Under the pieces are notes generated by a model. The model was given only the letters and a program-made list of their open reading frames with translations. It had not been told where the DNA came from and searched no databases. Below, one piece after another: positions 1 through 7,458 of a DNA stretch of 64,000 nt. The stretch is taken from the NCBI GenBank assembly GCA_003249215.1, contig QKJR01000095.1, positions 62,001-126,000 on the forward strand, in the 5' to 3' direction. The position numbers were made by a program, and so were the translations under genes. The DNA comes from Rhodobacterales bacterium (lineage in GTDB: Bacteria > Pseudomonadota > Alphaproteobacteria > Rhodobacterales > Rhodobacteraceae). Each line of letters opens with the position of its first letter. Position 1 is the stretch's first letter.

Positions 1-16
1 ATCGGGGGTCTCTCAT
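1..16 (-). CDS. Start of a gene truncated by the window edge
   Basis: A minus-strand ATG at 16-14 is preceded by a strong Shine-Dalgarno run (GGAGAAGGG, about 5-12 bases upstream). Only the first five codons (Met-Arg-Asp-Pro-Arg) lie in the window, so the product cannot be named. It follows the MarR gene on the same strand after a 234-base gap. That gap (17-250) contains no other gene I can support. Confidence 0.4.
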
Positions 17-250
17 CGGGTTCCCTTCTCCTGCAACTCGCCCGGGGCAGGCCACCGGAGGGCCCGACACGAAGGGCGTCACGGCGCCAGCGGCGCTTGC
101 CCGGGCGAGGACGGAATCGTCCCCGGGGCGGCCACATGACGGCGCATCTTCGATTGTTAGCGCATGCCGGGGCGTCGGTCTATCGCCGCGAACCGGACCG
201 GGGCGACGAAATCGCCTTCGGCTGCGCGCGGGTTTGCGGCGGCTGCGCGG

Positions 251-697
251 TCAGCAGATCCGCGCAAGCAGGCGCATGAAGACCTTGCGCTCGGAGGGTT
301 TGAGCGGCGCGAGCGTCGTGCGGCTCACGTTCATCGCGGCCTCGATTGCAGCGTTCAGCAGCTCGATCCCGTCCGGGGTCAGCGACACCAGATACCGGCG
401 CCGGTCGTCGGGGTCGGGCTCGGTGCGCAAGAGATCCCGCGCCACAAGGCGATCGACGACGCCCTTGGTCGTCGCCCCGTCCATCGCCACCGAGCGCCCG
501 AGCTGATTTTGCGACATCGCCCCCTCTTCGCCGAGCCGGTACATCACCGAAAACTGCGTCGTGGTCAGCCCGCCGGGCACGAGCTCGGCGAAGATCAGGG
601 AGTTGCGCTGATAGGCACGGCGGAGCAGAAAACCCACTTGTTCGTCGAGCACATAGCCATGCTCGGCGCTGGTCATGACCTTGGTTTCCTCCGCCAC
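251..697 (-). CDS. MarR-family transcriptional regulator
   Basis: A winged-helix regulator of about 148 residues. Visible are the MarR recognition-helix region (SQNQLGRSVAMDGATTKGVVDR) split over residues about 66-87 and the wing DPDDRRRYLVSLT, followed by a C-terminal dimerisation helix. The start chosen is GTG at 697 because AAGGAGG lies five bases upstream; an ATG at 676 is the alternative. It is the last gene of the operon that begins at the 6-hydroxynicotinate-reductase-like gene, 14 bases after livF. NicR, the repressor of nicotinate genes in Pseudomonas putida, is also a MarR protein. That analogy and its position make this the best candidate for the factor binding the 18-bp operators of region A (inference). 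Confidence 0.9.
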   Translation of the reverse strand: MAEETKVMTSAEHGYVLDEQVGFLLRRAYQRNSLIFAELVPGGLTTTQFSVMYRLGEEGAMSQNQLGRSVAMDGATTKGVVDRLVARDLLRTEPDPDDRRRYLVSLTPDGIELLNAAIEAAMNVSRTTLAPLKPSERKVFMRLLARIC

Positions 698-711
698 ACG
701 GGCCTCCTTGT

Positions 712-1413
712 TCAAACCGCCAGATAGGCGTCGCGGATCTCCGGATGTGCCTCCAGCTCCGCAAATGTCCCATCGAATTTCTTTTCGCCGCTTTCGATGA
801 TGATCGCACGATCGGCCACCACCCGGGCAAAATGCAGGTTCTGCTCGGAGATCATCACCGTCAAGCCCTGCGCCTTGAGCCGCAGGATCGCGCGGGCCAT
901 TTCCTCGACGATGACCGGGGCGATGCCCTCGGAGGGTTCGTCGAGCAGCAAAAGCGAGGGGTTGCCCATCAGCGTGCGCGCGATGGTCAGCATCTGCTGC
1001 TCGCCGCCCGACATCGCCTTGCCGAGCTGGTTGCGCCGCTCGTGGAGGTTCGGGAAGATCTCGAAGAGCTGCTCCACGCTCCAGTGCGGCGCGCCCTCGC
1101 GCGCGGGCTGGCGGCCGACCTCGAGGTTTTCGAGCACGGTGAGCGCGGTGAAGATGCGCCGGTCCTCGGGGACATAGCCGATCCCGGCGCGCGCCACGCG
1201 ATAGGCGGCCTGCCCGGTCACCTCCGTGCCCTGAAAGCGCACCTTGCCCGATTTCGGGCGCACGAGCTGGATGATCGACTTCATCGTCGTGCTCTTGCCC
1301 GCGCCGTTGCGCCCCAGAAGCGCCACGACCTCGCCGCGCCCGACCGAGAAGGACAGATCCTGCAGGATATGCGCCTTGCCGTAGAAACTGTTGACGCGCT
1401 CGAGCTCAAGCAT
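712..1413 (-). CDS. livF: Branched-chain-type ABC transporter ATP-binding protein (LivF-like)
   Basis: A 233-residue cytoplasmic ATPase of the hydrophobic amino acid transporter class. Walker A is GRNGAGKST (about residues 36-44), the signature is MSGGEQQML and Walker B is LLLLDEPSEGIAP; all are intact. The length is normal for LivF. The ATG at 1413 overlaps the end of livG by eight bases, showing translational coupling. It would energise the fused LivH-LivM permease. The substrate cannot be read from the sequence. The genetic context (molybdenum hydroxylase and 6-hydroxynicotinate-reductase-like genes) suggests an N-heterocyclic acid or related compound rather than leucine. Confidence 0.93.
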   Translation of the reverse strand: MLELERVNSFYGKAHILQDLSFSVGRGEVVALLGRNGAGKSTTMKSIIQLVRPKSGKVRFQGTEVTGQAAYRVARAGIGYVPEDRRIFTALTVLENLEVGRQPAREGAPHWSVEQLFEIFPNLHERRNQLGKAMSGGEQQMLTIARTLMGNPSLLLLDEPSEGIAPVIVEEMARAILRLKAQGLTVMISEQNLHFARVVADRAIIIESGEKKFDGTFAELEAHPEIRDAYLAV

Positions 1414-2176
1414 TCTCGATCTCCTTGAACAACATCCCGCCGCCCAGATAGACCTCCTGGACCTGCGGATTGGCGCGCACCTCGGCGGCATTGCCATCGG
1501 CGATCAGCTCGCCGCGGTTGAGCACCATGATGTGATGGGCATGGGTGAAGACCACGTCCATGTCATGCTCGGTGAAGAGCACGCTGACCCCCTCCTGCGC
1601 GACGATATCGGCGGTGAGCTGCATCAGCGCGATCCGCGCCGAAGGGGCCATCCCCGCCGTCGGTTCATCCATCAGGAGAAGCCGGGGCTTGTGGGCGAGC
1701 GCGATCGCGAGCTCGAGCCGCTTGAGATCGCCATAGGCCAGCACCGAACAGGGCCGCTCGGCCTGCGCCGTCATCGCCACCCGATCCAGAAGCGCCATCG
1801 CCTCGTCACGATAGAGATCGCGCGCCCGCGGCAAGAGCGAGAAGATCCGGTGATTGTGGCTGATCAGCGCCATCTGCACATTCTCGATCACCGTCATCGA
1901 AGCATAGGTGCCGGTGATCTGGAAGGTGCGCCCGACGCCCCGGCGCCAGACCTGCCGCGGGCGCAGGCCGGTGATCCGCTTCCCATCGAGGAACACATCG
2001 CCCCCCGAGGGTTTGATCTGCCCCATCAGCATGTTGAAGCAGGTCGACTTGCCCGCGCCATTGGGCCCGATCAGCGCCTTCATCTCGCCGGCCTTGACCG
2101 AGAAGGACACGCCCTTGACCGCCTGAAACCCGTCATAGGATTTTGCGAGGTTCTCGACTCTCAGGATCTCGCTCAT
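1406..2176 (-). CDS. livG: Branched-chain-type ABC transporter ATP-binding protein (LivG-like)
   Basis: A 256-residue ATPase and partner of LivF. Walker A is GPNGAGKST, followed by the LivG-typical GVGRTFQ motif. Walker B is RLLLMDEPTAGMAP, with VLFTEHDMDVVF as the H-loop. The signature region reads LAYGDLKRLELA, the usual LivG variant of LSGG. The C-terminal BCA_ABC_TP_C-like tail NPQVQEVYLGG is present. The start ATG overlaps the stop of livHM by four bases (ATGA), and its own stop overlaps livF. The operon is tightly coupled. Confidence 0.93.
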   Translation of the reverse strand: MSEILRVENLAKSYDGFQAVKGVSFSVKAGEMKALIGPNGAGKSTCFNMLMGQIKPSGGDVFLDGKRITGLRPRQVWRRGVGRTFQITGTYASMTVIENVQMALISHNHRIFSLLPRARDLYRDEAMALLDRVAMTAQAERPCSVLAYGDLKRLELAIALAHKPRLLLMDEPTAGMAPSARIALMQLTADIVAQEGVSVLFTEHDMDVVFTHAHHIMVLNRGELIADGNAAEVRANPQVQEVYLGGGMLFKEIENA

Positions 2177-4059
2177 TCCTCGGCCTCCGCGCGTTTGATC
2201 AGCCCCAGACGCTCGCCCAGACGACGCGCCGATCCGACGATCCCCTCGGGCGCGAGGATCACCACGGCGATGATCAGCATCCCGAGCATGAGCCGCCAGT
2301 ATTCCATCCGCGTCAGCCAGTCCTCGACCGTGGCCATGAAGGCCGCGCCGACGACCCCGCCGGACAGCGTCTTGATCCCGCCGAGGAAGACCACGATCAG
2401 TGCATCGAAGCTCTTGCCGATCTCGAGCTCGGTCGGGAAGACCGATCCCTTGGCGAAGACGAAGAGCCCGCCCGCGAGCCCCGCCAGCGCCCCGGCAAGC
2501 GCGAAGGCGAGATATTGCACGCGTTTCACGTTGATCCCGGTCGCCTCGGCCTGACGCGCACTGTCACGCGCGGCGCGCAGCGCATAGCCGAAGGGCGCGT
2601 GGATCACATGGCGCAGGAAGAGGATCCCGGCGGCGCCGATCACCAGCGTGAAGTAGTAATAGGGCACCTGCCCCGAGAGCCAGTCCGAGGGCCAGATATT
2701 GATCAGCCCGTCATCGCCGCGCGTCACCGAACGCCACTGGAAGGCGAGCGACCAGACGAGTTGGCTGAAGGCCAGCGTCAGCATCGCGAGATAGACGCCC
2801 GAGAGCCGGATGCAGAACCAGCCGACCACCAGTGCGAGCATCCCCGCCCCGATCGGCGCAGCGATGAAGGCGATCTCCATCGGCGCCTTGGCATAGGTGA
2901 CGAGGAGCGCCGCGACATAGGCGCCGCCGCCATAAAAGGCCGCATGGCCGAAGCTCGTGAGCCCGCCGGCGCCCAGAATGAAATGCAGCGAGGCGGCGAA
3001 GAGCGCGAAGATGATGATGTCGGTCATCAGCACCAGAAGGAACGGGTCCGAGACCAGCGGCAGCAGCGCCAGCACCGCAAGCAGGCCGGTGACCGCAAGG
3101 CGCCCGGTGCGGCCGAAGGGGCGGATCGGGGCCTCGGGCGCGCCGACCTGACCATGCTCACCCGCGACCTCCTCCTTGCCCAGAAGGCCATAGGGCCGGA
3201 AGATCAGCACGATCGCCATCACCACGAACATCAGCACCAGCGTCGATTGCGGCATGTAGGTCACGCCGAAGACATTGAGCACCGAGATGATCACCGAGGC
3301 GATGAAGGCGCCGGGCAGGCTGCCCATGCCGCCGATCACCACCACGACGAAGAGCGGACCGATGATGTTCATGTCCATCAGCAGGTCGGCCCCGCCCTTG
3401 GGCAGTTGCAGCGCACCGCCCCAGCCGGCCAGCGCCGAGCCGAGCGCGAAGACGCCGGTGAAGAGCCAGCGCTGATTGACGCCGAGCGCGCCGACCATCT
3501 CGCGGTCCTGGGTCGCGGCCCGCACGAGGATGCCGAGCCGCGTCTTGGCGATCAGCCACCAGAGCGCGATCAGGATGAAGGGCGTGATACAGATCAGAAC
3601 GATATCATATTTCGGGATCGGCTCGCCGAAGATGCGGAAGACGCCACGCAGCCCGGGGGCGCGCGCGCCCATGATGTCCTCGGCGCCCCAGCTCATCAGC
3701 GCAAGATCCTGGATCATCAGGATCACACCGAAGGTCGCGACAAGCTGAAAGAGTTCGGGGGCGCGGTAGATCGGGCGCAAGACGACGATCTCGACCAGCG
3801 CGCCGACGAGCCCGACGATCACCCCGGTGAGCACGATCGAGCCCCAGAAGCCGACATGGCTGCCGAGATAGTCGGGCAGGATCCCCATCAGGGTCACCCC
3901 GAAATAGGCGCCGAGCATGTAGAAGGAGCCATGCGCGAAATTGACGATCCGGGTCACCCCGAAGATCAACGAGAGGCCCGAAGCCACCAGAAACAGACCC
4001 GCGGCATTGGAGAGGCCCGTCAGCAGCTGCGCGAAGAAAAATCCCATCGGGAGATCCAC
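2173..4059 (-). CDS. livHM: Fused LivH-LivM ABC permease
   Basis: One 628-residue protein carries both permeases of a branched-chain-type importer. The LivH half (about residues 1-295) has GLSLIFGVTRIVNFAHG near the N-terminus and GGMGSLPGAFI. A hydrophilic linker rich in E, G and P (about 300-320) follows. The LivM half (about 325-628) has HFILGAGGLTSFGHAAF and FLGGIKTLSGGVVGA. The two are usually separate genes of roughly 300 and 330 residues, so this is a clean fusion rather than a sequencing artefact. About 16-18 membrane helices are expected. The start codon is GTG at 4059; an in-frame ATG lies at 4047. Neither has a strong Shine-Dalgarno sequence. Confidence 0.93.
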   Translation of the reverse strand: MDLPMGFFFAQLLTGLSNAAGLFLVASGLSLIFGVTRIVNFAHGSFYMLGAYFGVTLMGILPDYLGSHVGFWGSIVLTGVIVGLVGALVEIVVLRPIYRAPELFQLVATFGVILMIQDLALMSWGAEDIMGARAPGLRGVFRIFGEPIPKYDIVLICITPFILIALWWLIAKTRLGILVRAATQDREMVGALGVNQRWLFTGVFALGSALAGWGGALQLPKGGADLLMDMNIIGPLFVVVVIGGMGSLPGAFIASVIISVLNVFGVTYMPQSTLVLMFVVMAIVLIFRPYGLLGKEEVAGEHGQVGAPEAPIRPFGRTGRLAVTGLLAVLALLPLVSDPFLLVLMTDIIIFALFAASLHFILGAGGLTSFGHAAFYGGGAYVAALLVTYAKAPMEIAFIAAPIGAGMLALVVGWFCIRLSGVYLAMLTLAFSQLVWSLAFQWRSVTRGDDGLINIWPSDWLSGQVPYYYFTLVIGAAGILFLRHVIHAPFGYALRAARDSARQAEATGINVKRVQYLAFALAGALAGLAGGLFVFAKGSVFPTELEIGKSFDALIVVFLGGIKTLSGGVVGAAFMATVEDWLTRMEYWRLMLGMLIIAVVILAPEGIVGSARRLGERLGLIKRAEAEE

Positions 4060-4078
4060 CAGATCATGAAGAGGGGGT

Positions 4079-4102
4079 CTCCGGCCCCGAGCGGGGCCAG
4101 AG
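4079..4102 (-). terminator. Hairpin between livK and livHM
   Basis: CTCCGGCCCC pairs with GGGGCCAGAG across a four-base loop, giving ten pairs with one G-U on the minus-strand RNA. No T-run follows. It probably stabilises the upstream binding-protein message or partly attenuates transcription rather than ending it. Similar hairpins follow the other two solute-binding-protein genes in this window. Confidence 0.6.
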
Positions 4103-4126
4103 GAGGGTCACAAGGAAAGCGGCGGC

Positions 4127-5329
4127 TCAGTTGGCCGGACGCATCGCCTTGATCTCGTCATCCGAGGGCATGTAGGCGACCGGGTTCTTGTAGCTCCAGT
4201 CCACCATGACACCCTGCCCGTCCTTGAGCGCGAGCTTGCCGATCCAGGCGCCGAAGGTCGACTGGTGATCGAGCGCGCGATATTCGAGCTCGCCCACCGG
4301 GGTTTCGGGAACCTTGAGCCCTTCGAAGGCCTTGATCAGCGAGGCGGTATCGGTCGCACCGGCCTTCTCGATCGCCGCGGCCACCGAGAGCGCCATCGTG
4401 TAGCCGACAAGGCTGCCCATCTTCGGCGTCTCGCCGGTGAAGGCCTCGTAATCGGTCACGAAGGTCTTGCCGGGCCCGTCGGGCAGGTCATACCAGGGAT
4501 AGCCGGTCACGATCCAGTCTTCGGGGGATTCCTCGCCCAGCGGCTCGAGATATTCGGGCTCGCCCGTCAGCATCGAATAGACCGGCCGCCCGTCGAAGAG
4601 GCCGCGGTCGGTGCCCTCGCGGACGAATTTCGCAAGGTCCGTGCCGAAGGTCACGTTGAAGATCGCATCGGGCTTGACGCGTTCCAGCGCCTGAACCTCG
4701 GCGGCGGCGTCGATCTTGAAGAGCGCGGGCCATTGCTCGCCGACGAATTCGACATCGGGCTTGAGCTGCTTGAGCACCGTCTTGAAGGCCTCGACCGCCG
4801 AGGTGCCGTAGGAATAGTTCGGCGCGATCGCGGCATAGGTCTTGGCGTCGGTCTTGGCGGCGGCTTCGGCGAGCATCGCGGCCTGCACCCAGGTCGAGAC
4901 GCGCAGACGGAAGGTATTGGCGTTGCCCGACTGCCAGACGAGCGTGTCGGCCAGCGGTTCCCCCGCGAGATAGAGATAGTTCTTTTCCTTGGCGAAGGAC
5001 GAGAGCGCGATGCCCACGTTCGACAGGATCGCGCCGGTGAACATCACCGCGCCGTCGCGGGTCATCAGCTCCTCGGCGATCTTGACCGCCTCGCCGGGGT
5101 CGCCCTGATCGTCGCGGAAGATGAATTCCATCGGACGGCCGAGCACGCCGCCCTTGGCATTGACCTGGCTCATCGCGAGCTCGATCCCCTTGCGATAGGG
5201 GTCGGCAAAGGCGGCCATGCGCTTGTAATGGTTGATGTCGCCGATCTTGATCGGCTCTTCGGCCAGGCTGGGGGAGGCCAGCAGGGTCACCGCCGTGGCT
5301 GCGGCGAGAAGGCTGCGGAAGATGTTCAT
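4127..5329 (-). CDS. livK: ABC transporter substrate-binding protein (Leu/Ile/Val-type, periplasmic)
   Basis: 400 residues. It has a clear signal peptide (LLAAATAVTLLASPSLA, cleavage near residue 23) followed by IKIGDINHYK and the type-I periplasmic binding fold (Peripla_BP_6): GIELAMSQVNAKGGVLGRP, IAEELMTRDGAVMFTGAILSN and PNYSYGTSAVEAF are visible. It should deliver substrate to LivHMGF encoded downstream. The gap to livHM is 67 bases and holds a hairpin. The gap upstream to the AA_synth gene is 89 bases. Ligand identity is unknown; nicotinate or a related heterocyclic acid is inferred from neighbours only. Confidence 0.93.
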   Translation of the reverse strand: MNIFRSLLAAATAVTLLASPSLAEEPIKIGDINHYKRMAAFADPYRKGIELAMSQVNAKGGVLGRPMEFIFRDDQGDPGEAVKIAEELMTRDGAVMFTGAILSNVGIALSSFAKEKNYLYLAGEPLADTLVWQSGNANTFRLRVSTWVQAAMLAEAAAKTDAKTYAAIAPNYSYGTSAVEAFKTVLKQLKPDVEFVGEQWPALFKIDAAAEVQALERVKPDAIFNVTFGTDLAKFVREGTDRGLFDGRPVYSMLTGEPEYLEPLGEESPEDWIVTGYPWYDLPDGPGKTFVTDYEAFTGETPKMGSLVGYTMALSVAAAIEKAGATDTASLIKAFEGLKVPETPVGELEYRALDHQSTFGAWIGKLALKDGQGVMVDWSYKNPVAYMPSDDEIKAMRPAN

Positions 5330-5418
5330 CGGTTCGTGTCTCTCCTGTTGGGCCGGGCCGTTTCATCTGGCCGCCCGGTATGGCCGCTTGCCGGGTTGGT
5401 CCCGGTCTCATGCTATGC

Positions 5419-5997
5419 TCAGCGCAGGCCGTCTTCGCCCTGCGCCGCGTCATGGGTAAGGCCGCCGACACGCGGCAAGGGCCGCCCGCCGGTGGCAAGG
5501 GCCACGGCGACCACGATCTCGCCGGCGCGCGGCGCATCGTTGATCCGGATTTCCATGGCGTCGAAATGGCTGCGGACATAGGCCGCGTCCTTGTGCCCAA
5601 GCGGGATGTCGAGCACCTGCCCGATGCCGCCGAGCTTCTTCGACGAGGGCACGAGCGCCGCGCCGCCGCCAAGCGCCGCGCGCAAGGGCGCGCCGAGCTT
5701 CGGATGCAGGAGCGCCGCGGCATGTTCGAGCTCACCGCCCTCGCCCACCAGCGCGGCCTTGCCATAGCTCTGGATCGCCTCGGGCCCGACGCCAAGCGCC
5801 GCCATCGCCTCGCGCGCCAAGAGATCCCCCAGCGCCGCCCCGGTCTCGATCAGTTCGGACAGATCCTCGACATAGCGCCCGGCGAAGGGATTGGCGATCA
5901 CCGCCGCAGCCGCCGCCTTGCGCGCAGGGGGCGTGATCGCCCGCCCCATCTCGCGCTCGATGCGCTCGACCTGGGTGAAGATCTTGCGGATATGCAT
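5419..5997 (-). CDS. AA_synth-family protein, copy 1
   Basis: 192 residues of the family annotated as amino acid synthesis protein (Pfam PF06684), whose biochemical role is not established. Characteristic stretches are VIANPFAGRYVEDLS (near residue 33), SYGKAALVG, ALVPSSKKLGG, YVRSHFDAMEIRI and RVGGLTHDAAQGEDGLR at the C-terminus. Its neighbour immediately upstream is a paralogue ending in the same EDGLR sequence. The ATG overlaps the stop of that paralogue by one base. Two copies in tandem suggest a heteromeric complex or two related substrates. The context points to heterocycle breakdown, not biosynthesis. Confidence 0.85.
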   Translation of the reverse strand: MHIRKIFTQVERIEREMGRAITPPARKAAAAAVIANPFAGRYVEDLSELIETGAALGDLLAREAMAALGVGPEAIQSYGKAALVGEGGELEHAAALLHPKLGAPLRAALGGGAALVPSSKKLGGIGQVLDIPLGHKDAAYVRSHFDAMEIRINDAPRAGEIVVAVALATGGRPLPRVGGLTHDAAQGEDGLR

Positions 5998-6581
5998 CAG
6001 CGCAGCCCGTCCTCGCCCTTGGCCTCGGCATGCGTCAGCCCGCCGACACGCGCATGAACCCGCGGCCCGGTGGTCATCACGAGGGCGAGGACGATCTCGT
6101 CGGCCTTGGGCGCATCGGCAAGACCGACCTCCATCGCGTCGAAATGGCTGCGCACATAGGAGGCGTTGGAATGGGTGATCGGCACGTCGAGCCGGGTGCC
6201 GGGACCACCGAGTTTCTTGGTCGAGGGCACGATCGCGGCCGAGGCGGTCAGCTTTTCGCGCATCGAATAGCCGCCCGGCACATGCCAGAGCGCGCCATGC
6301 TCGAGCTCACCCGCGGCGCCCACGATCGCGCCCTTGCCATAGCCCTCGATCGCATCCGGGTCGCCGCCCATCGCCTCGAGCAACTCGCCCGCAAGACGCA
6401 GGCCGAGCGGCTTCAGATCATCCATGAAGCCCGCGATATCCTCGTGATAGGCGCCGGCGAAAGGGTTCTTGATCACGGCGAGGATCGCGCCCTTGCGCAG
6501 CGGCGTCTCGGCTTTCGGGCCGCCCTCGTGCCAGATCGTCTCGAGCTGGATGGCGGTCTTGCGGATCTCGGGTTCAGGCAA
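5997..6581 (-). CDS. AA_synth-family protein, copy 2
   Basis: About 194 residues, paralogous to the downstream copy: VIKNPFAGAYHEDIAGF, GYGKGAIVG, AIVPSTKKLGG, YVRSHFDAMEVGL and RVGGLTHAEAKGEDGLR. The start is inferred as TTG at 6581 because AAAGGAG sits seven bases upstream. A longer reading to 6629 would add a Pro/Cys-rich segment without family resemblance. The start overlaps the end of the UPF0280 gene by eight bases, implying coupled translation. Both copies keep the conserved Lys-Lys-Leu-Gly-Gly and His-Phe-Asp segments, so neither looks degenerate. Confidence 0.83.
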   Translation of the reverse strand: MPEPEIRKTAIQLETIWHEGGPKAETPLRKGAILAVIKNPFAGAYHEDIAGFMDDLKPLGLRLAGELLEAMGGDPDAIEGYGKGAIVGAAGELEHGALWHVPGGYSMREKLTASAAIVPSTKKLGGPGTRLDVPITHSNASYVRSHFDAMEVGLADAPKADEIVLALVMTTGPRVHARVGGLTHAEAKGEDGLR

Positions 6582-7458
6582 GGGCGGGCTCCTTTGGCAG
6601 GCAGGTATCTTGCAGGTGGGTATCGGCAAGGGTGGCGCGAGCGTCGCCCAAAGCCAGATAGGCGGCGCGGATCAGCCCGCGCTGCCGAAAATTTTGGGCC
6701 AGCGCCAGAGCGGGCGCAAGCGCCTCTGCACATTCGGCCTCGCTCAACGGGCCGACATCGATCACCACCGCACGGTCGCCAAGATCGCTCTCCGGCACGA
6801 GCTCGCAAGCCCGCGCACGCAGAATTTCGGGATGACCGGGCAGATCGACGGCATTCGCGATCAGAGTGGCCGCGGCATCGGCCTGCGCCGCGGTGTCGGC
6901 GAGCACGGTCACCGCATCGGCGATGCCCATCGAGAACGACCGCCCGCGCCAGCCCGAGGTGGCGATGCCCCCGATCCCGGCATCGGCCGGAACCTCGATC
7001 CGCCCGCCGGAGCGGCCGGTCATCGGATCGTCGCAGATCGCCACGCGGAAAGGGTCGGCCCGCGACCAGAGCGCAATATCGCCGCCATTGTTCACATGCA
7101 GCCGCGCGAGCCCATGGCCGGGCACCAGCGCCGCGGCCAGCAGGTGATCGGCGACCGATCCCGCGACCGCCGCCATCGGCGTGATGAACAGCGGCGCGAA
7201 GGGCGCGGTGGCGGCCACCATCGCCCGTGCCACGGCCCCGCGCGGTGCGGGCCCAGTGGCTGCGCGCAGCCGCGCGAGCTCGGTCACGAGATCGCCCAGA
7301 AGCGGGGTGAAACCCGTGCGCAACCGCTCGAAGGCCGCCATCCGGGCGGGTTCGGGCCCGTCGGCCGTGACGATCGCGTCGATCGGGCCGTGGATCAGCC
7401 GCAGGCGCCGGCCGTCACGCGACAGGCGCGCCTCGCAGCGCTCGGCGAAAGCGCTCAT
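6574..7458 (-). CDS. UPF0280 family protein (ApbE-like fold)
   Basis: 294 residues. It matches the UPF0280/COG2122 family, which belongs to the ApbE (FAD:protein FMN transferase) superfamily. Visible ApbE-like elements are HVNNGGDIALW, in the place of the ApbE Asn-x-Gly-Gly motif, and GWRGRSFSMGIADAVTVLA with a following Ala-rich helix resembling the ADA segment. Its start ATG overlaps the stop of the Fe-S reductase-like gene by four bases. I infer a role in flavin attachment or cofactor maturation of that neighbouring protein. A direct catabolic role is the alternative. Confidence 0.82.
   Translation of the reverse strand: MSAFAERCEARLSRDGRRLRLIHGPIDAIVTADGPEPARMAAFERLRTGFTPLLGDLVTELARLRAATGPAPRGAVARAMVAATAPFAPLFITPMAAVAGSVADHLLAAALVPGHGLARLHVNNGGDIALWSRADPFRVAICDDPMTGRSGGRIEVPADAGIGGIATSGWRGRSFSMGIADAVTVLADTAAQADAAATLIANAVDLPGHPEILRARACELVPESDLGDRAVVIDVGPLSEAECAEALAPALALAQNFRQRGLIRAAYLALGDARATLADTHLQDTCLPKEPALA

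Noticed and set aside
140-160. Half-operator (CTAACAA on the minus strand) upstream of the truncated gene at the left edge
   Set aside because: Only one half-site matches the region A motif, and no promoter is positioned as in the other copies.
2143-4152. Plus-strand open frame of about 670 codons opposite livHM
   Set aside because: Antisense to a membrane protein gene. The product is an implausible Asp/His/Arg/Glu-rich sequence.
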